Assembly (NCBI GenBank): GCA_022605425.2
Contig: CM061247.1
Coordinates: 541,001-605,000, forward strand
DNA length: 64,000 nucleotides
Reading direction: 5' to 3'
Source: Hamiltosporidium tvaerminnensis
Taxonomy: Eukaryota; Microsporidia; Dubosqiidae
Under the pieces are notes generated by a model, which saw only the letters and a list, made by a program, of their open reading frames with translations, did not search any database and was not told the DNA's origin. Each line of letters starts with the position of its first letter. The stretch's first letter is position 1. Positions 21,851 to 34,145 of the stretch are shown piece after piece. The position numbers and the translations under genes are program-made.

Positions 21851-22771
21851 ATGATTTCTTTTATACTAAAAAAAGCAAATGAAGCATTTGAATCTTTAAC
21901 TGGAATGAAATTTACAAAATGCTCAAGAAGTCCATTCGATATAAACACCAATGATGAAAATCAAACAAACCAATCAGAGGAAATTATTCCGAAAAAATTA
22001 GAATATATGGTTCCTTTTAATGTTAAAAAATCATATTCTTTTTTTATAAAATATGGTAATTTAACAAGAAGTGAAAGGATATATTTATCAGAATATTGTT
22101 TCATTAATTTGAATAATATTTCAAGGTGCATATCTGTTACTAAAATTATTTTCATTGTCAAAGGCTTCTTTACAAAGCGCAAAAATTTTATATCGTTGAA
22201 AAGAAAGATCAATCCATTTGTTTTTGAATTAATTGATTATTTAAAAAAAGATGGTACAGACAAAATTGGTATTTTTAGAATTCCTGGCAAGAGTAATATT
22301 TATAATCAAATCTCAAAAGATTTAGGAGAAGGTAAAACATATCATATAGAATCATATGATATTAATACAAATGCTTCTATACTAAAGGCTTATATAAGAG
22401 AGATTCTCGATGGTTTAATACCTATTGAAGTTTGTAAAGCCTTATTTGAAATTGCCAATCAGAACGATCAAGAAAAAATTTCAAAGGTTAGAGAAGTGTT
22501 ACCATTTATTTTTTTAGAAGACTATAGATTTTTGATTATAAAAATTATTGATCTTTTAAAAACCATAGATTCACATTCCTGCATTAATAAAATGACGATG
22601 TCTAATCTTTTAATTATTTTTACACCAGCTTTTTTTCCAAAGAGTGTAACGAATAGCTATGAAATACTTGCATTGGAAGGAAAAATATTAGAACTACTTA
22701 CCTATTTGGATTTTGAAAATATTTCATTGGTCCTATTATTGGAAGCTAAAAAATATTTTGAACTTAAATAA
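21851..22771 (+). CDS. RhoGAP-domain protein
   Basis: The 306-residue product carries a RhoGAP domain in its C-terminal two thirds (about residues 118-290), which speeds GTP hydrolysis by Rho/Rac/Cdc42 GTPases. The arginine finger is R143 in the motif GIFRIPG. The second conserved helix reads INKMTMSNLLIIFTP (family: NKMTxxNLAIVFGP). The N-terminal ~115 residues are unassigned and end with a basic patch (KGFFTKRKNF). No CCC leader is seen: the region upstream reads AAATTTCCAAATAAATG... ATTTTATG, so this gene departs from the majority. The ATG at 21851 is the only plausible start. Partner GTPase is not inferable. Confidence 0.85.
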   Translation: MISFILKKANEAFESLTGMKFTKCSRSPFDINTNDENQTNQSEEIIPKKLEYMVPFNVKKSYSFFIKYGNLTRSERIYLSEYCFINLNNISRCISVTKIIFIVKGFFTKRKNFISLKRKINPFVFELIDYLKKDGTDKIGIFRIPGKSNIYNQISKDLGEGKTYHIESYDINTNASILKAYIREILDGLIPIEVCKALFEIANQNDQEKISKVREVLPFIFLEDYRFLIIKIIDLLKTIDSHSCINKMTMSNLLIIFTPAFFPKSVTNSYEILALEGKILELLTYLDFENISLVLLLEAKKYFELK

Positions 22772-22809
22772 AATATATTCTCTAAATTCTTCATTTAAGA
22801 ATACTACAT

Positions 22810-23520
22810 CTTTTTCAAAACTTTGGCAAATTTTATATTTGTTTTCATGACATTAATGCAGTTCTAAGTTTAACATAAATAACGGCTACCCAATACACCA
22901 TCAGTACCCTCTGCGATACCGACGTTCAAAAGCCTTTCATCTAACAGGTATGTAGAGCTTAATTAATAAGCGAGGTGGTTGCCCATAGTTCGTTAATGTC
23001 TGTTACATGAAGTATGGTTGTATTTCTTAACTAACCCTGGGTCTCTGAAGACTATGCAGCATTCCCACTTACTCTACACTTTCGGAACCTAATAAACTTA
23101 TATCTAAGATATATTTCAGAGGCTTACATGGGGTCCACATAGAAACTGCAATTTCATACCAACAGATACAACCTGATACTTAGTTTTCCTGGCTTTAAGT
23201 GTTTTTATTTTTATATCTCTTTTGCGCTAAGATTTCTAACCCGAGTGAGCAAGGCTAGATTTCCATGCTTTTACATGAAAATTACCTACATGTTCAGCTG
23301 TTGTCTACAATCTAATTACTTAAAAAACAACAAAAAATTTTGTAGAAAAAGTTTCGCTATTTCGTAGACCTTCTCCTCTTCATACAAACTCCGATGGAAC
23401 AACCAAAGATGTAGTGTGGTTTTATTACCATCAAAAATCCAAACAATGATCCTCACACCAGTTTCACATACTCATTGCCAAGCAGATGGCTTTTTATGTG
23501 GTTTTCCACCTTCCAACTTT
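22810..23520 (+). repeat. ~700-bp interspersed repeat, copy 4
   Basis: One of the better preserved copies. It runs from the left block around TTTTCATGACATTAATGCAG to the right block CTCATTGCCAAGCAGATGGC. It starts about 40 bp downstream of the RhoGAP stop codon. It includes the shared AACCCGAGTGAGCAAGGCTA block and a small hairpin (CCATGCTTTTACATG). It is non-coding in all frames. Confidence 0.8.
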
Positions 23521-26500
23521 TTTTAAAATATATAGTTAATTAAATTTAATTGGGTCAATAACCGCAAGATTTAATATTATCTTTATATTTATTTCGATAT
23601 ATAAATTTGTAATGTATCTGTTAGATGATTTTAAAATAAAGTTAGATTACATTAAGATGTTATCAATTCAGAAAAAAACTAAAATACTTTCAGTTTTCCA
23701 AAACCATTATTTTTAGATTCACATGGAAATTATTTCAGATAAATATACTTCATTTATATGCAATAATTTAATTTAATCTAAAGGTCACAAATCGATTTAA
23801 ACCTAAATATAAATTACAAATATAAAAATTCTACCATCGTCTTTTCATTCTTTAACAGTTAATTTAATTTTTATTTTCAGATTATATTGCTTATCCTAAT
23901 CTTTTTTTTCGTAATTTTATTAATTTTGGCTCATTTTATACACTAAATCCTAAGATTTTTAATTCGCATTTTATACATTAAAAAACTATAAATTTGTGTT
24001 TTTATTAATATTTCGTGTAAAACTTAATTATTAAACCAGAAATTATAACATTTATGGTTAACTTTTGACATTCGAATATTTCAAACACATAGTTTAAATT
24101 TTGCATGTATTAAAAAAATAGTTTACATTTGAAAAATTCAATTTATAGGCGCTATCGGGATTTTGAATAAATATTTTGAAATCATTACGTAATGTTTTCC
24201 ATAAGAATTTTATTGTGCAGATGAATTTTTTTTCTTATTCTAATAGATATAATGGTCGGATTTACGTTCTCTACACCTAGTTTCTTTCAAAGTAAATAAA
24301 ACATTATTTTGAAAAGACATTTTTATTAAAAATTTCGTATATTTATATTTATACGTGACCAATAATATAACGTATCATATCTCATCGATGTCAGATAATT
24401 CGATCTAGATACCTTCATGAAGTAATTGGGTTATATTGGACCTAATTATATACCTTCATGATGCTCATTTGCAACAATAATTATCTTAGTTTTCGAAAAT
24501 TAAACATTTGATATTATGTAACAAATTTATTTATGTTAAAGATTTTATTTCATACAATACTATATTTCTATATTAAGTATAGCATTGGGTAACCGAAAAC
24601 TTTTTTTAATTTTTTCTAACTTTTTAAAAAAGCAGATCGAAATCAACATGAGGTAATAAAACAAATCAAGTTATTCGACTAAAAGAATATAAAATTTTTA
24701 AAGTTGTTTATATGGCATAATAAAACATCCTTTTCACCTAAAAAATAGTTTATATTTAAGAAATTATACTTATAAAATATTATAACAAATCATTGAGAGG
24801 GTTGTACAATTAAATATATTATTGAACCATAATTTGCAAATTTATGCATGGTTTTATTCCTTTAATGCGCCGTTAGATTGAAAACATATAATTTTTCTAC
24901 TGTGAATATGATTGTCTGTCTTTGTACCTTATCTATTTTTATCAGATAAAAAAAATTGTTTGTATATTTCTGCAATATGTTTAGTTATTTCTCTAATATG
25001 TTTAGTTATTTCTCGAATATTTATATTATAAAAAAATAACTCCTTAAAAATTCAGCCCTATAAACTTTATTCTTACTAAATATTTTTATACAATATTATA
25101 CGCATTTTTTCAATATTTTTATAGCATACCTTAATATAAGTAGAGCTATTCGTTATCATACTTTCTATTTTCGCTGTTTAGGTTTAATTTTTTGATCTAT
25201 TATTTCATTTTTGGATATATTTATGTATACACAACTATAGATTTATTTTTTATATTAAAACTCGATTTATACTCGAATCAACCTTTTAATTTTAGAGTAA
25301 ACCAACGACTTGAAAATCTCATACTGATGTTTGATGAATTTAAAAAAATGGATTTGAAAAATTTAGAAATATTTTTCAATAGATTAACTAGATTTTGAAT
25401 TGCCAGGATGGATATCTTTTGTAAGTGCAGCTATAGAACCTAGAACTCTAGTCTGGTTTATTGGTGTTATATTTCATACTTCTTGAGAAATATAAAGTTT
25501 CGAAGCTATTTTTTTATATTTCACAACATAATCATTTCTATTTGTAATTTTGCTTAAAAATTGCAAAAAATTTATACTATTTTATGGGTAACCTAGTCGT
25601 GATATTCATTTGAAACGACTTCTTTGTTTACAAAGAACATTTATACATTACGGTTTTCTAATTGTGTTTTATTTTCTCTTTTTTTTGCTAATCGAAAAAG
25701 AATTTCGCTGAATTTATAAAATTTTTTCTATTCCCAGGTAGAGATATAGAATATCCTTCATAAGATTTACAGTTAGTTTTCTATATGTAATAAATACTTC
25801 TAGGTTTTGATTGATTTGTTCAGTATAATCATACATTTTTTTTATTTTTTATCGATCTGTTAATTTTGTGAACTTTTTTTAAGCAGATGATTTCAACATA
25901 TTATATGATTTTTTGTATTGTAAAAGTCTAATTGACAAATTTCAACTCTATACTTAGATTCTAGTAAAACATAGCCATTGTAATTTAAACGACAATTTGG
26001 ATCTAAGACTTTGCGTTCTGAAGAAAGACACCAAAACCTTCACGTAAATAGATGCATTTTTTATAGGCTGTTTGCAATTTTTTACAAAAACATACACCTA
26101 ATTTTTATAAATTAGAAGGAATACTTCTTTTCATCAGAACTAGTATATTAATGCAATTTTAACTTCATTAATTTTTAAATTTATTCCATCTTGGGTTCAA
26201 TCATATATATTTTTAAGGATCATGATTTCTATATATTAATCAGAGTTTCTATATATTTTATTCAAAAAGATACATTTTCCTTTGAAATTTTAAAATGAAT
26301 ATGTTATTTGTTTTTCAGATCCTAGCCTTTTTCTTTTCTTCGGAAATATCAACGTTTACTAATTTCATCTTTCATGGTAAATCATAAGAATACTTTATTA
26401 AATTTGTAATTTTGATTTTTTACTCAATTTATTTTTGATAATCTGTTTAATATTTTAAAAAGCCTATTTCCTAATTCAGAAATAGTAGCACTGTGTTTCT

Positions 26501-27898
26501 GGACATTCTAATAATATTTTTACAGAAAAATTCCTTTCTTTATGCATTCATATATTAAGTATATATTTTAAAGGGTTATGTTGTTTATAAGCTTTTACTA
26601 AGTAAATCTTACCGAAAGTATATATTTTACTGGTTTATTACAGAAAACAAATATTTCGTAATGTAAATAAAAATCTTAAATGCTCAAAAATATAATCTAA
26701 TTCCTGTATATTTCTAATGCAATACTCATAATTAAATTTTATGATTGAAAATTAAATAAAGTATAGATTATATTCAACAATAAACAATTATAAAATAAAA
26801 TAGGCTTGAGTTAATTTTGACGAAAAAAATTATAATCATAAAATTACCTGCGTATTTCAATATGTTGTTATAAATTCTAAAAAAAATCAGATACAAATGC
26901 TTTTACTTTTTCAAAATCTCCTTTTTTTTAAAAAATTATTTGTTAGATTTATGCCGACTTTATTTCTTAAAATAAAAATTAATTTTAGTTTTTTAATATA
27001 TCTTTTATTATATTGCAATTTAACTTCTTGAATAAATAAAAATATGTTTGACACATTATTGCTTATTAAAAACTAATTGTTTTGTTGAAACTCAAGATAT
27101 GTTTTGTTTTTCTATAATTATTTATAATTTACTTATGAAATCATATTTGATTGGTAATTTGACTTTTTCTAACTATTTAAAAAGTTCTTTAGAAATTAGA
27201 ATACCTAGAATCAGTATGATACTAATTTTGAATAAAAAAAATTTGTTTTTAATGTTTTCAATTGTTAATTTAATAATATGATGAATATCATTGTTTCCCG
27301 ATAATCTTATTATATTTGATATGCAGGTTATTTCGAAAATCTTGTACATAGTTATAATTTATGTAAAGTTTCACCAAGACTCGCACAAAAAATATTGCTT
27401 TTTACAAAAAGATATTAGAAAAACTCGTCATTATTTTTTATCCTTTAAACCCTATTTAAGGTTTAGTTTATAGAGAAACTATCTAAATAAATTCTAATTA
27501 TTTTTAGTCGATAATCTAAATGTAAATATTTTTTTACGAAAAATTCAAACGAACAAATGCTCGCAGTGAGTCGAAGTATTTAAATTAAAATGAGCCTATA
27601 AAACATTATATGGTTTTAATTCTAATAAATTCACTGCGTTTTTGCAAATATTTTATCTAGAGTATTAAATTATAACGCCGATATGAATGGGAACATTCCT
27701 TTTAAAGTAAGATATAATATATGTCTCTAATAGAAAAATCAAATCGAAATTTAGACGATTTTGTTATGTAATAAAGGATAAATTCAATAAAAATGGATTA
27801 TTTATGAAATATACATGTTCTTTTGGTTTTATAGTTTTGAAAATAATTTATGTTGTAAGGCGAAATAAAAAAAAGTATTTTTAGAAATATTTATACAT
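23521..27898. other. 4.4-kb AT-rich gene desert
   Basis: No frame here has both a C-rich leader and a recognisable product. Several frames of 60-77 codons exist (for example 25192-25398 and 27048-27281), but they start at TTG or lack any family match. A 21-bp doublet (AATATGTTTAGTTATTTCTC twice) is at about 24,976-25,018. Nothing else is seen. Confidence 0.45.
24976..25018 (+). repeat. 21-bp direct duplication
   Basis: AATATGTTTAGTTATTTCTC occurs twice head to tail with a single-base spacer. It is short and probably neutral. Confidence 0.6.
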
Positions 27899-28847
27899 TT
27901 ATTTTTGTTTCCTAAAATATTTTATTATTTTAGAAATCTTATTGTCTTTTTGTGAGCTTATTTCTATAATTTTATTTGGTTCCTTCAATGAAATTATTTT
28001 TTGGTCAATAAAAGCATTATATTCTTCTCTACTTATATTTAAAGATTTAAATTCGATTCTTTCAATAAATGATATCGCAGTATCTAAAAGCGCAAGATAA
28101 TAGGTTGTTTCGTTGTAATTGTTCATACATTCATCAAGACAATCACAAATTTCTTTTGGTTCCACAAAATTTAAAAAATTGTTGTTTAAATGTGTACAAT
28201 TATGTTGACATCGATTAAAATTCTTATGTTTATAATAATTCATGAATAATTTTTCTATATAAACATTATGTATATCCGATTTGATAATGGAATAGATCAA
28301 AATTGGTAAAATTTCTTCTGCTCCTTTTTCAATTCCAATTTCTTTGTAACAAAATTTTATATGTTTCATATAACAATTTATTTTTTCTGTTGGTGTTCTA
28401 TAAAAAGGCAATTTACTAAAATTTATTAAAGAATTATTCAAAATACACGTGTCAAGTTTAATCTCCAAATGCTCTGATTCAATCCAACTGTAAAGCATTA
28501 ATTGGTTGTTAATAAAAGTATTTCTATCGGCATTCTCTTGTTTATTTAATCTAATTAGAAATTAATTACTTTTTATATAATACTTCACCCATTTGACTAA
28601 ATACATATTTTTCCGTAATAAACAAGCCATATTCACACAAAATTAATTTTTTCTTAAATAAATAATCATAAAATATCTGAAAAACAGCAGGAGTAATATT
28701 CTCTATTTCCTTTATATCATGAATAAAACTTAAATTAGAAATGACTTACGATTCTGTAAAATTAAAAAGTTGATTCTGATTATCTTTTAAAGACAATAGA
28801 AAGAAATGTATGCAGCCTTTTCTACATTCTGTCGATTCATTATTCAT
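27899..28847 (-). CDS. VPS9: VPS9-domain Rab guanine nucleotide exchange factor, three exons
   Basis: A 302-residue protein assembled from exon 1 (28847-28750), exon 2 (28728-28570) and exon 3 (28550-27899). VPS9 domains activate Rab5/Vps21-type GTPases on endosomes. The core is in exon 3: LYSWIESEHLEI (family: L.WI.PEHLDI), EEILPILIYSIIKSDI (DDLLPVLIYVIIKAN), and YYLALLDTAISFIERI, which carries the conserved tyrosine helix. Exon 2 supplies the preceding helical bundle (EKYVFSQMGEVLY). Without splicing, each exon 1-2 and 2-3 junction runs into an in-frame stop. Removing 21 and 19 nt gives one continuous frame that reads into the conserved region. The start at 28847 is placed by CCCACCC directly upstream. 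The C-terminus is short and basic. The individual Rab target is inferred only from the family. Confidence 0.85.
28551..28569 (-). other. Spliceosomal mini-intron 2 of the VPS9-domain gene (19 nt)
   Basis: Begins GTAATT and ends TTTCTAATTAG. The CTAAT branch-like sequence abuts the AG, as in other very short microsporidian introns. Its removal joins AAA AA to A TTA in frame; the length is not a multiple of three and retention gives TAA immediately. Confidence 0.8.
28729..28749 (-). other. Spliceosomal mini-intron 1 of the VPS9-domain gene (21 nt)
   Basis: Begins GTAAGT and ends TTTCTAATTTAAG, nearly identical at its 3' end to intron 2. Retention places TAA in frame at the second intron base. 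Removal joins TC to T in frame. Confidence 0.8.
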
Positions 28848-28850
28848 TAA

Positions 28851-28857
28851 GGGTGGG
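28851..28857 (-). promoter_or_regulatory. CCCACCC leader motif that fixes the VPS9-domain gene start
   Basis: CCCACCC on the minus strand ends 3 nt before ATG 28847. This signal, not the open frame, revealed the first exon. Confidence 0.65.
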
Positions 28858-31800
28858 CTATAGCATTTAACATAAAATAAATTTAAGGTTAGAAATGAAT
28901 TTGATGAATATATTTTTTTTCCAAATAAAACATATTTCCAAATAGAATATCATTAATAATGTGTTTATACAGGCTTGTTTATATTGTTTCTTTTACGCTG
29001 GATTAGTTTTTTTTGCAGTTTCTGAATTATATTACCAGTTTTCGGTTTTATTTGGCTGTTCTTACAATTTGATTTTTTTTTATTTTGAATCGATAAATTA
29101 TTTGCGAACTTTATATACGCAATTAGTGAAATTTCGGCTTTTTAATTTATTTTGTGGCAGTTTTTGCCTAATAGGTGTGTATATGTAACTAATATATTAG
29201 AGCTTTCGTATATCATTTATCTCTGTATAATATGAATGTTTTTTGATATTTTTGTGTTCTTATTAGCATTTGAGTCGAGACGAGAATTCTCTTGCTCAAA
29301 CAAAAGAAATGTTTTGGACTGTTTTTCCAATTAAATATACACTAAAAGTATTTTTTTCAACCTGATATGTAAAACACTGCAAGGTCAATCATAGGTCATT
29401 ACTAAAACAATAATATTCCATGCTATGAAATATAAAATTATCTAAGACTATTCCAAACACCAAACCGATTATATTCGATATCAAGCCTGCTTCGTCATAT
29501 TTTATGTTTATACAAATTGAATTGAATGAATTTAAATGTTTTGACTATTATAGGTATTATCTTATCAATTTTTTTTCTAAAATAAGTATTCCTATTTATT
29601 ATTCTCAATATATACATCAATTTTTATTTTAATACCTCATTTATTTCCAAATATCATTTTTGAAAACTTTCATAAAAACACATACTTTTGGTTTGTTCTA
29701 AGAGCTAAATTTATACTTATTTGAGAGATACAGATGTAAACACAGAATATCTCAGTGTGCCGTCTGTCTTAATAATTTTTAGTTTTTTTCATATTTGGTT
29801 GCAATTCCATACTGTATTACCCGAAAGACATCGGTTTTGGCATTTTTTATACTTTCATTAATATGTTCCTATCAAGAAATGCACATTAATTCCTGTCGAA
29901 TAATTCGATAACCGCTTTATAAAACTAAATTATTAAGTCGAGTCACTAAATAGTTTTTTTTCAGGCTTTATATAACTTCGGATTTAATTCCCGTTTTATT
30001 ATTTGGTTATAAAGGTTTTCAGAAAACCCTTTTTGGTAGTTATTTAGTGACTTATTAAGGTGTCTTATACTTAAATTTACTGAAGTCTTTTATCAACATA
30101 AAGTTTCTTCTATTATCGCATTCTTCTATGTGAATATTTACTAATTTTCTTATATAATTTTTTTTTGTGAAAACTCAAGCGTTGTAGATGCGAATGTTTT
30201 CTTTCGTACCAAATACAGTAACGCTTCTCATAACTTAAGAAATTCATATCTATAATTTTTCCTTAGAACCTGACGTAGATCATACAATTATTTTAAACTA
30301 AATACATATCATTCTATAACTTTATAAATCAGCTAGTCTGAACCTTATTCCTTTTATTTGATAGTCGATTAACTATATCTCATGTTAATTTATAGCATGG
30401 AATGATTTAATTGTTTAAATTTAGTACTAATGCGACTTCTAATTAATTTTATACGTTTCGTGTCTGGTTCTTCTGTCAGACTACATGTACGGTTTATTGG
30501 CTTTTTCTATTTTGTTTAGGTATTAATTACCATTTTAAGTCTCTAAAAAAGTTGCTATTTCTTCACAATATAAATCCACTTAATTGATATCACTTTATTA
30601 AACCAACGAAATTTTCAATGAAGGAAATTGCTTTGGTGAATTATTAAAATATTTGCAAAATCTCCATTTAAGTTTGCATTATATTAAATTTCAATAAATA
30701 TCTTTTTATGAGAACCTGCTTCCCATATATTTCTTGCTATTATATTTTTCTTAAACTAAAAATAAAAAAATTAAATAAAAACGAACAAAATAACATTTTA
30801 TTCTTAGATATGGTTCAATCTATTTGCCAATATTTCTTTCGAGCTATACCTATAATATTTTTAGGTTTAAGTCTTTGATTTCAAATTTTTTAGAATCTAT
30901 TTAAAAAATCCAGTTTCTATGTGGTATAACAGCTAACAGTCATAAATTTATAAATATGTCTAATACAAGAATATACTTGCATTATCTTAATAAAATATTT
31001 TTTTTATATATATAAATCAGTGTCACCATTTATTTTGATGTTCAAATACCCTTTTCCACCTATATTATTCCACACAAACCTCCCAAATTAGATAAAACGC
31101 ATTTTCATAAGCTTTGTGATCATAATATATGTATTAGCAATACATATTATCGGCTTTAACCCGAGCCTCTTTGGAAAATACCTAGAAAATCACATATTAA
31201 ATTTTGCAAATACATAATTGCGGTAATAATGGCATTTAGATATTCGAGTAACATAATACTGTAAGGATACTAGTGAATAGCAAAATTTTACAGGATTCCT
31301 ATATCAAAATTGAATCTAATCTAAAAGCATTCGCATTAGAAAGCTATTTAATATATTAAAGACCCTTCAATGGAACAGAATATAATCAAGTAAGTCTAAA
31401 ATAAAAAATATATAAGAGTATTTGTAGGTCTACAGTTCTTATTTTATTTCGAATTCGAATTGTAAAACTTCCAATTCTCACAAAACGTAACATTTTATCA
31501 GATCAACCATTTAAATAAATCAAGATTATAAGCCGAATGCTCAAGTCGCTTGTATTTTACATCGCTTTCTATTTTCATGTATTATAAGATTTTTTTCTAA
31601 TTTACAGGAATATTTCTTAAACAGACATTTGATTTGTTCGTTCTTAATATTAGGTATTAAAATGAGTGCAGGAATAATTTTAATTAAGACTTTTTCTTAG
31701 AAAAAAACAAATTTTTTAGTCGAAACCATTTCTTAAAATGATCTATGAAAAAAACCTAAAATATAAATTTACCTTTTTATGTTTCCCCATCAGGCTGATC

Positions 31801-32900
31801 TCAGCTTTTATTTTATTTTTTCTCGTAAAAACACATATAGGGTACCTTAGTAATACTTGTACCAAATTTTATCGTTGTTTCTAAAGTTTAATTAAAAAAA
31901 TTTGAAGATTTGTTTAAAAGGTTCTGTCATCTTTGTCAAAAATTATCTCAAAAACATCCGAGTTTAAAGAAAGATTACCCAGCCTCGAATTTCCGATTTT
32001 TTGACCAAAATAATTATTGATCCAGATCATATACCAAAAAATATGAATCAAGAAACGTGACATGGGTAGAACAATTAAGTATTTAAAGCCATTTTTACGA
32101 CTATTTTTTTTATAATCGATTAGAGTTTCGAATTTCAATCATACCTACGTTAAAAATACATATAGAATATTATTATGATCGCGAAAATGTTCTGTTATTT
32201 TTTTTAAGTTTATCCTGATGTTTTATGTACCACAAAACATAGAGAAATTAATTCTGATCGGCTTTTTACAATCAAATAAACTTCAAGGTGCCATTATCTT
32301 CTTCTTTCATGAAATAATTAGGCTTTGGGATTCGTATATTCCATGGCAATATATGCAAAAGACATTTTCAGAGATAAATAACTTTTCACTGGTTGGGTTG
32401 AGTATTTAAGCTTTAAATTGTAGTTTTTTTCCATTTAATATATAAATGAATCATGATTATATTATAATTTAATAAAATTGTTAACTACTAGCAAGGATTA
32501 CATATCTCGTTTAATTTTTGTAACTTTTTATCTCGACCTATAATTTATTTCGGCTTTTCTGTAGCATAAACTCTTGCTTAAGCTATCTATTCTATATATC
32601 GTATCTCCAGTCATTTTTCTATATGGTGATTAATATTGACATAAATCATGTCAATCCTATATTAATAAAACCGAATTTCTTTATCATTGGCTAAGAAAAT
32701 AAAGAATTTGGTTTTCTTTTGAAAATCCAGATTAAAATTCTATTTCATAAATTTTACTACTCATGGTTTGTAAAAATAATTGAGTTTAAAATATCACACT
32801 TAGATACACTAATCGAAAAAAAAATAATTTAAAATAGTAAACATAATATCCAAATATATTATTACAAACCGAGAATTTTTGCATTTTTCCAATTCATATA
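28858..32900. other. 4-kb AT-rich gene desert
   Basis: No recognisable gene, tRNA or repeat. Frames of up to 75 codons (such as 28961-29188, 31914-32138, 32218-32409) have no leader motif and no family resemblance. Confidence 0.45.
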
Positions 32901-32942
32901 TTTGAGATCTGATGCCCATCTAGATTTTAAAACCGTATTTTT

Positions 32943-33464
32943 ATGATAAAGAATGAAATGAAGATTAATAAAACAAAAACAAATACCATTTATGTAACAA
33001 ACGTTGATACTAATATTACATATCTTGTTTTACATGAACTCTTTACACAAACTGGAAAAATAAAAAATCTTAAATATCCGACTGATAAAATAACATTGAA
33101 ACACTTGGGATATTGTTATGTACAATATTTTACCGAAGAAGATTGTGACTATACAATAAAAATTTTAAATTTTATCAAATTAAATGGTCTGAGTATTAAA
33201 ATTCACAAAATAATGAATAAAAATTACACAAAGCTATTTGTTGGTAATATTAATTCCGAAGTTGACGAAAAAAATTTATTCGATATTTTTAGTAATTTTG
33301 GAACACCAATTGATGTCAGAATTATACGTGATGAGAATTTCAAATCAAAAGGTTATGGATTTATTACTGGAAATGAAGAGTTTTGTAAAAATTGTATTGA
33401 AAATTTAAATGGAAAAATTATTTTCGATAAAGTTATTACAGTATGTTTGGCAAAAGAAAATTGA
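32943..33464 (+). CDS. HSH49: Splicing factor Hsh49/SF3B4 (two RRMs)
   Basis: The 173-residue product has two RNA recognition motifs back to back (about residues 16-86 and 92-170) and almost nothing else. Segments match SF3B4/Hsh49: YCYVQYFTEEDCDYTIKILN with IKLNGLSIKI (family: [30 protein letters not shown]). Also TKLFVGNINSEVDEKNLFDIFS ([21 protein letters not shown]), SKGYGFI and the ending KVITVCLAKE (RPITVSYAFK). SF3B4 is part of the SF3b complex of U2 snRNP, near the branch-site region. The proline-rich tail of metazoan SF3B4 is missing, as in yeast Hsh49. A CCC at 32915-32917 is rather far (25 nt) from the ATG. Its presence fits the mini-introns found 4 kb away. Confidence 0.85.
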   Translation: MIKNEMKINKTKTNTIYVTNVDTNITYLVLHELFTQTGKIKNLKYPTDKITLKHLGYCYVQYFTEEDCDYTIKILNFIKLNGLSIKIHKIMNKNYTKLFVGNINSEVDEKNLFDIFSNFGTPIDVRIIRDENFKSKGYGFITGNEEFCKNCIENLNGKIIFDKVITVCLAKEN

Positions 33465-33654
33465 TATAAAGCTGAAAACAAATTGAATATACCAAAAGCA
33501 ATATTTATTATGTCGGTTATTATAAAGAAAATACTGCGAATAAAAACTCACCTCTTTTGCTGTAGAATTCAATATTTTAATATATTTGATTTTTAGAAAA
33601 TTAAATCTCTTTTGGTTTTATATATTAAAAAATTAAAAAAATTTATGATATAAA

Positions 33655-34145
33655 TATCACATCTTCATGTTAATGTGACAAATTTTATATTGTTTACATG
33701 ATATTAATATATTTATGGTTTTAGATATAACTACCTCAAAACTTCATCTGCATTTCTTAGATATTTAAATTCAAAGTCTTCGTCTATTAGGTGTTAAATT
33801 CTCATTGAATAAATTAAGAATTTACCCGAAATTCGTTAAAATCATTGTCATGAAAGTTATTGCTGGTTTGAACCCACTTTGACATCCAAGTCCTGCTAGT
33901 ATTCCTACTCGCACTATACATTTAAAAACGAATAGACTTCGAGTTAAGATATATCTCAGCGACTTACATAGATTTAACTAGAAGTTTTAAGTTTATACTA
34001 ACGGGTATAACCTGCTAATTAACATTATTCACGGCTCTTTGAAAAGTTTTTTGTATCTCTAAGGTGATAATACTTCTAACCCGAATGAACAAGGCTATGT
34101 TTTTTTTTATGGGGATTACTCAAAATTTCAATTTTGGTTTTCATT
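33655..34145 (+). repeat. ~700-bp interspersed repeat, copy 5 (decayed, 3' part missing)
   Basis: The left block (TTTACATGATATTAATAT) and middle blocks (GTTAAGATATATCTCAGCG, AACCCGAATGAACAAGGCTA) follow the family order. The right end with the CAAGCAGATGG block is not found, so this copy is truncated or eroded. Confidence 0.65.

Noticed and set aside
27048-27281. 77-codon frame in the gene desert
   Set aside because: TTG start, no leader motif, no recognisable family; expected by chance in AT-rich sequence on this scale.
27899-28498. VPS9-domain protein starting at ATG 28498
   Set aside because: No leader motif there, and the frame continues upstream through two intron-like segments into a conserved helical region with a proper leader at 28851.
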